Below are positions 5,391 through 6,451 of a stretch of DNA of 6,451 nucleotides, in pieces (the first letter of the stretch is position 1; each line of letters begins with the position of its first letter). The notes under the pieces are model-generated. The model made no database searches and was not told the origin of the DNA. It saw only the letters and a program-made list of their open reading frames with translations. A program made the translations under genes and the position numbers. The DNA lies in assembly GCA_021736745.1 (NCBI GenBank), contig JAIPFG010000186.1, positions 1 through 6,451 of the forward strand, read 5' to 3'. The stretch comes from Pseudomonadales bacterium. Its GTDB lineage: Bacteria; Pseudomonadota; Gammaproteobacteria; Pseudomonadales; IMCC2047.

Positions 5391-6451
5391 ATGCCAAAAG
5401 ATAACTGGAAAAACTATTTACATAGTCAAGGTGCCGAATTCTGCACTCATGGTGAAACTCAACTTGTCTCTTACTTCAACTCTTCGACAGACAATGACCA
5501 ACTGCCCTCTTCTTTTATAACACCATTGATGCATCAGGCTCTACTTAATATTGCCGGCCCCGACAGCGCAAAATTCATGCAGGGCCAGCTCACCTGTGAT
5601 GTCAATGCAATCTCCCCCAAACTCAGTACACTGGGTGCAGCCTGTACCCCCAAAGGGCGTATTTATACCAGTTTTCGATTAATACAACGTGACAATAATG
5701 ATACCCCTCATTTTTTGTTACGAATGCGAAAAGATATTATTGATTCCACAATCGCAACTTTGAGTAAGTATATTGTGTTTTTCAAATCCAAGATGACAAG
5801 CCTGGAGGGGGACTGGGTAGGCATTGGCATCAAAGGGGACAGTTGTGACAATTTATTGAATCAATTCTTTGGTTCAATTCCCACAGAAATCAATCAAGTC
5901 GTGCAAAATAATAAGGGTATTCTGATTTGTCTTCCTGGAGCTAACATGCGCTATGAAGCCTGGTTACCCAATGAACAAGCCCAGACTCTATGGCCACAAT
6001 TAACAGCGATTGCTTCATCAGTGGGCACTTTCGCCTGGATACTTGAGGATATTCGCGCTGGGATTGCTGAAGTCAGCAAGGCAATTACAGAAGCCTTTAT
6101 CCCGCAAGCCCTCAATTTTCAGGCCATTAATGCGATCAGTTTCACCAAAGGTTGCTATACCGGACAGGAAATTGTGGCACGCACTCAGTACCGGGGGAAA
6201 GCCAAACGGTTAATGCTAAGGGTACGGCTTGAAGGTGCACCCCCGCTTAGCCCCGGAATGGATTTATTCGATGCCGAAACACAAAAAAATATCGCCACGC
6301 TTGTTGATACGGTAACAGTAAATGATCAACAACAAGAAGCCTTATTAGTCGCGTTCGATGATCTGACTAATCAATCAGATTGGCAACTAAGTGACGGGAC
6401 CAATCATTTTATCGGTCACCTGCTTGAATTACCTTATCGAATTGACGAACC
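5391..6451 (+). CDS. ygfZ: YgfZ/GcvT-fold folate-binding protein for iron-sulfur enzymes, cut just before its stop
   Basis: 353 codons open to the right edge without a stop. The signature K253-G-C255-Y-T-G-Q-E260 identifies YgfZ; C255 corresponds to E. coli Cys228. Other family features are AGPDSAKFMQGQLTCDV (55-71), the CTPKGR segment (85-90), KYIVFFKSK (126-134), DIRAGIAEV (220-228) and FIPQALNFQ (236-244). The fold is that of the GcvT aminomethyltransferase T-protein. In E. coli YgfZ binds folate and is needed for full activity of several Fe-S enzymes such as MiaB. The visible end, LLELPYRIDEP, lines up with the last residues of E. coli YgfZ (PLPYSLEE), so only a few codons are probably missing. 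The N-terminus is about 20 residues longer than in E. coli; a WKNYLHSQGAEF-like start occurs in related gammaproteobacteria, supporting this ATG. The ribosome site is weak (AGAG, six bases upstream). Confidence 0.93.
   Translation, partial: MPKDNWKNYLHSQGAEFCTHGETQLVSYFNSSTDNDQLPSSFITPLMHQALLNIAGPDSAKFMQGQLTCDVNAISPKLSTLGAACTPKGRIYTSFRLIQRDNNDTPHFLLRMRKDIIDSTIATLSKYIVFFKSKMTSLEGDWVGIGIKGDSCDNLLNQFFGSIPTEINQVVQNNKGILICLPGANMRYEAWLPNEQAQTLWPQLTAIASSVGTFAWILEDIRAGIAEVSKAITEAFIPQALNFQAINAISFTKGCYTGQEIVARTQYRGKAKRLMLRVRLEGAPPLSPGMDLFDAETQKNIATLVDTVTVNDQQQEALLVAFDDLTNQSDWQLSDGTNHFIGHLLELPYRIDE

Noticed and set aside
6010..6213. 67-codon open frame within ygfZ
   Set aside because: The other frame carries the KGCYTGQE signature of YgfZ, so this is a shadow.

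Overview
The window is an ordinary chromosomal stretch from a gammaproteobacterium. By eye the base composition is balanced to slightly AT-rich. The genes are close relatives of the Pseudomonas/E. coli versions, and the order rseC-rseB-rseA-rpoE // nadB, sdhE // ygfZ matches the algU-mucABC/nadB neighbourhood known from Pseudomonas and its relatives. The protein sequences suggest a non-enteric, possibly marine gammaproteobacterium. I cannot name a genus.

Layout. (1) Positions 1-2594, minus strand, read right to left: rpoE (algU-type extracytoplasmic sigma factor), rseA (mucA-type membrane anti-sigma factor), rseB (mucB-type periplasmic regulator) and rseC (mucC-type membrane protein, cut by the left window edge). 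rseA/rseB and rseB/rseC overlap by 1 and 4 bases; rpoE and rseA are 45 bases apart. (2) 2595-2953 is a divergent intergenic region. It holds a sigma-E-like promoter facing rpoE, a perfect TATAAT facing nadB, and several short repeats. (3) 2954-4555, plus strand: nadB, L-aspartate oxidase. (4) 4552-5212, minus strand: sdhE and ygfX, overlapping each other by 23 bases. The ygfX stop shares the four bases TTAA with the nadB stop. (5) 5213-5390 is a second divergent intergenic region with candidate promoters in both directions. (6) 5391 to the right edge, plus strand: ygfZ, lacking probably only its last few codons.

How the genes fit together. The rpoE operon is a self-contained envelope-stress circuit: RseA holds sigma-E at the membrane, RseB guards RseA from proteolysis, and sigma-E probably drives its own operon. 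The other half concerns cofactors: NadB starts NAD synthesis and is a flavoprotein of the succinate dehydrogenase/fumarate reductase superfamily, SdhE flavinylates those dehydrogenases, and YgfZ supports iron-sulfur enzymes.

I see no mobile element, CRISPR array, RNA gene, pseudogene or clear intrinsic terminator, and no undescribed system. The points of interest are local: shared stop codons, tight overlaps, the inferred autoregulatory promoter, and unexplained repeats upstream of nadB.
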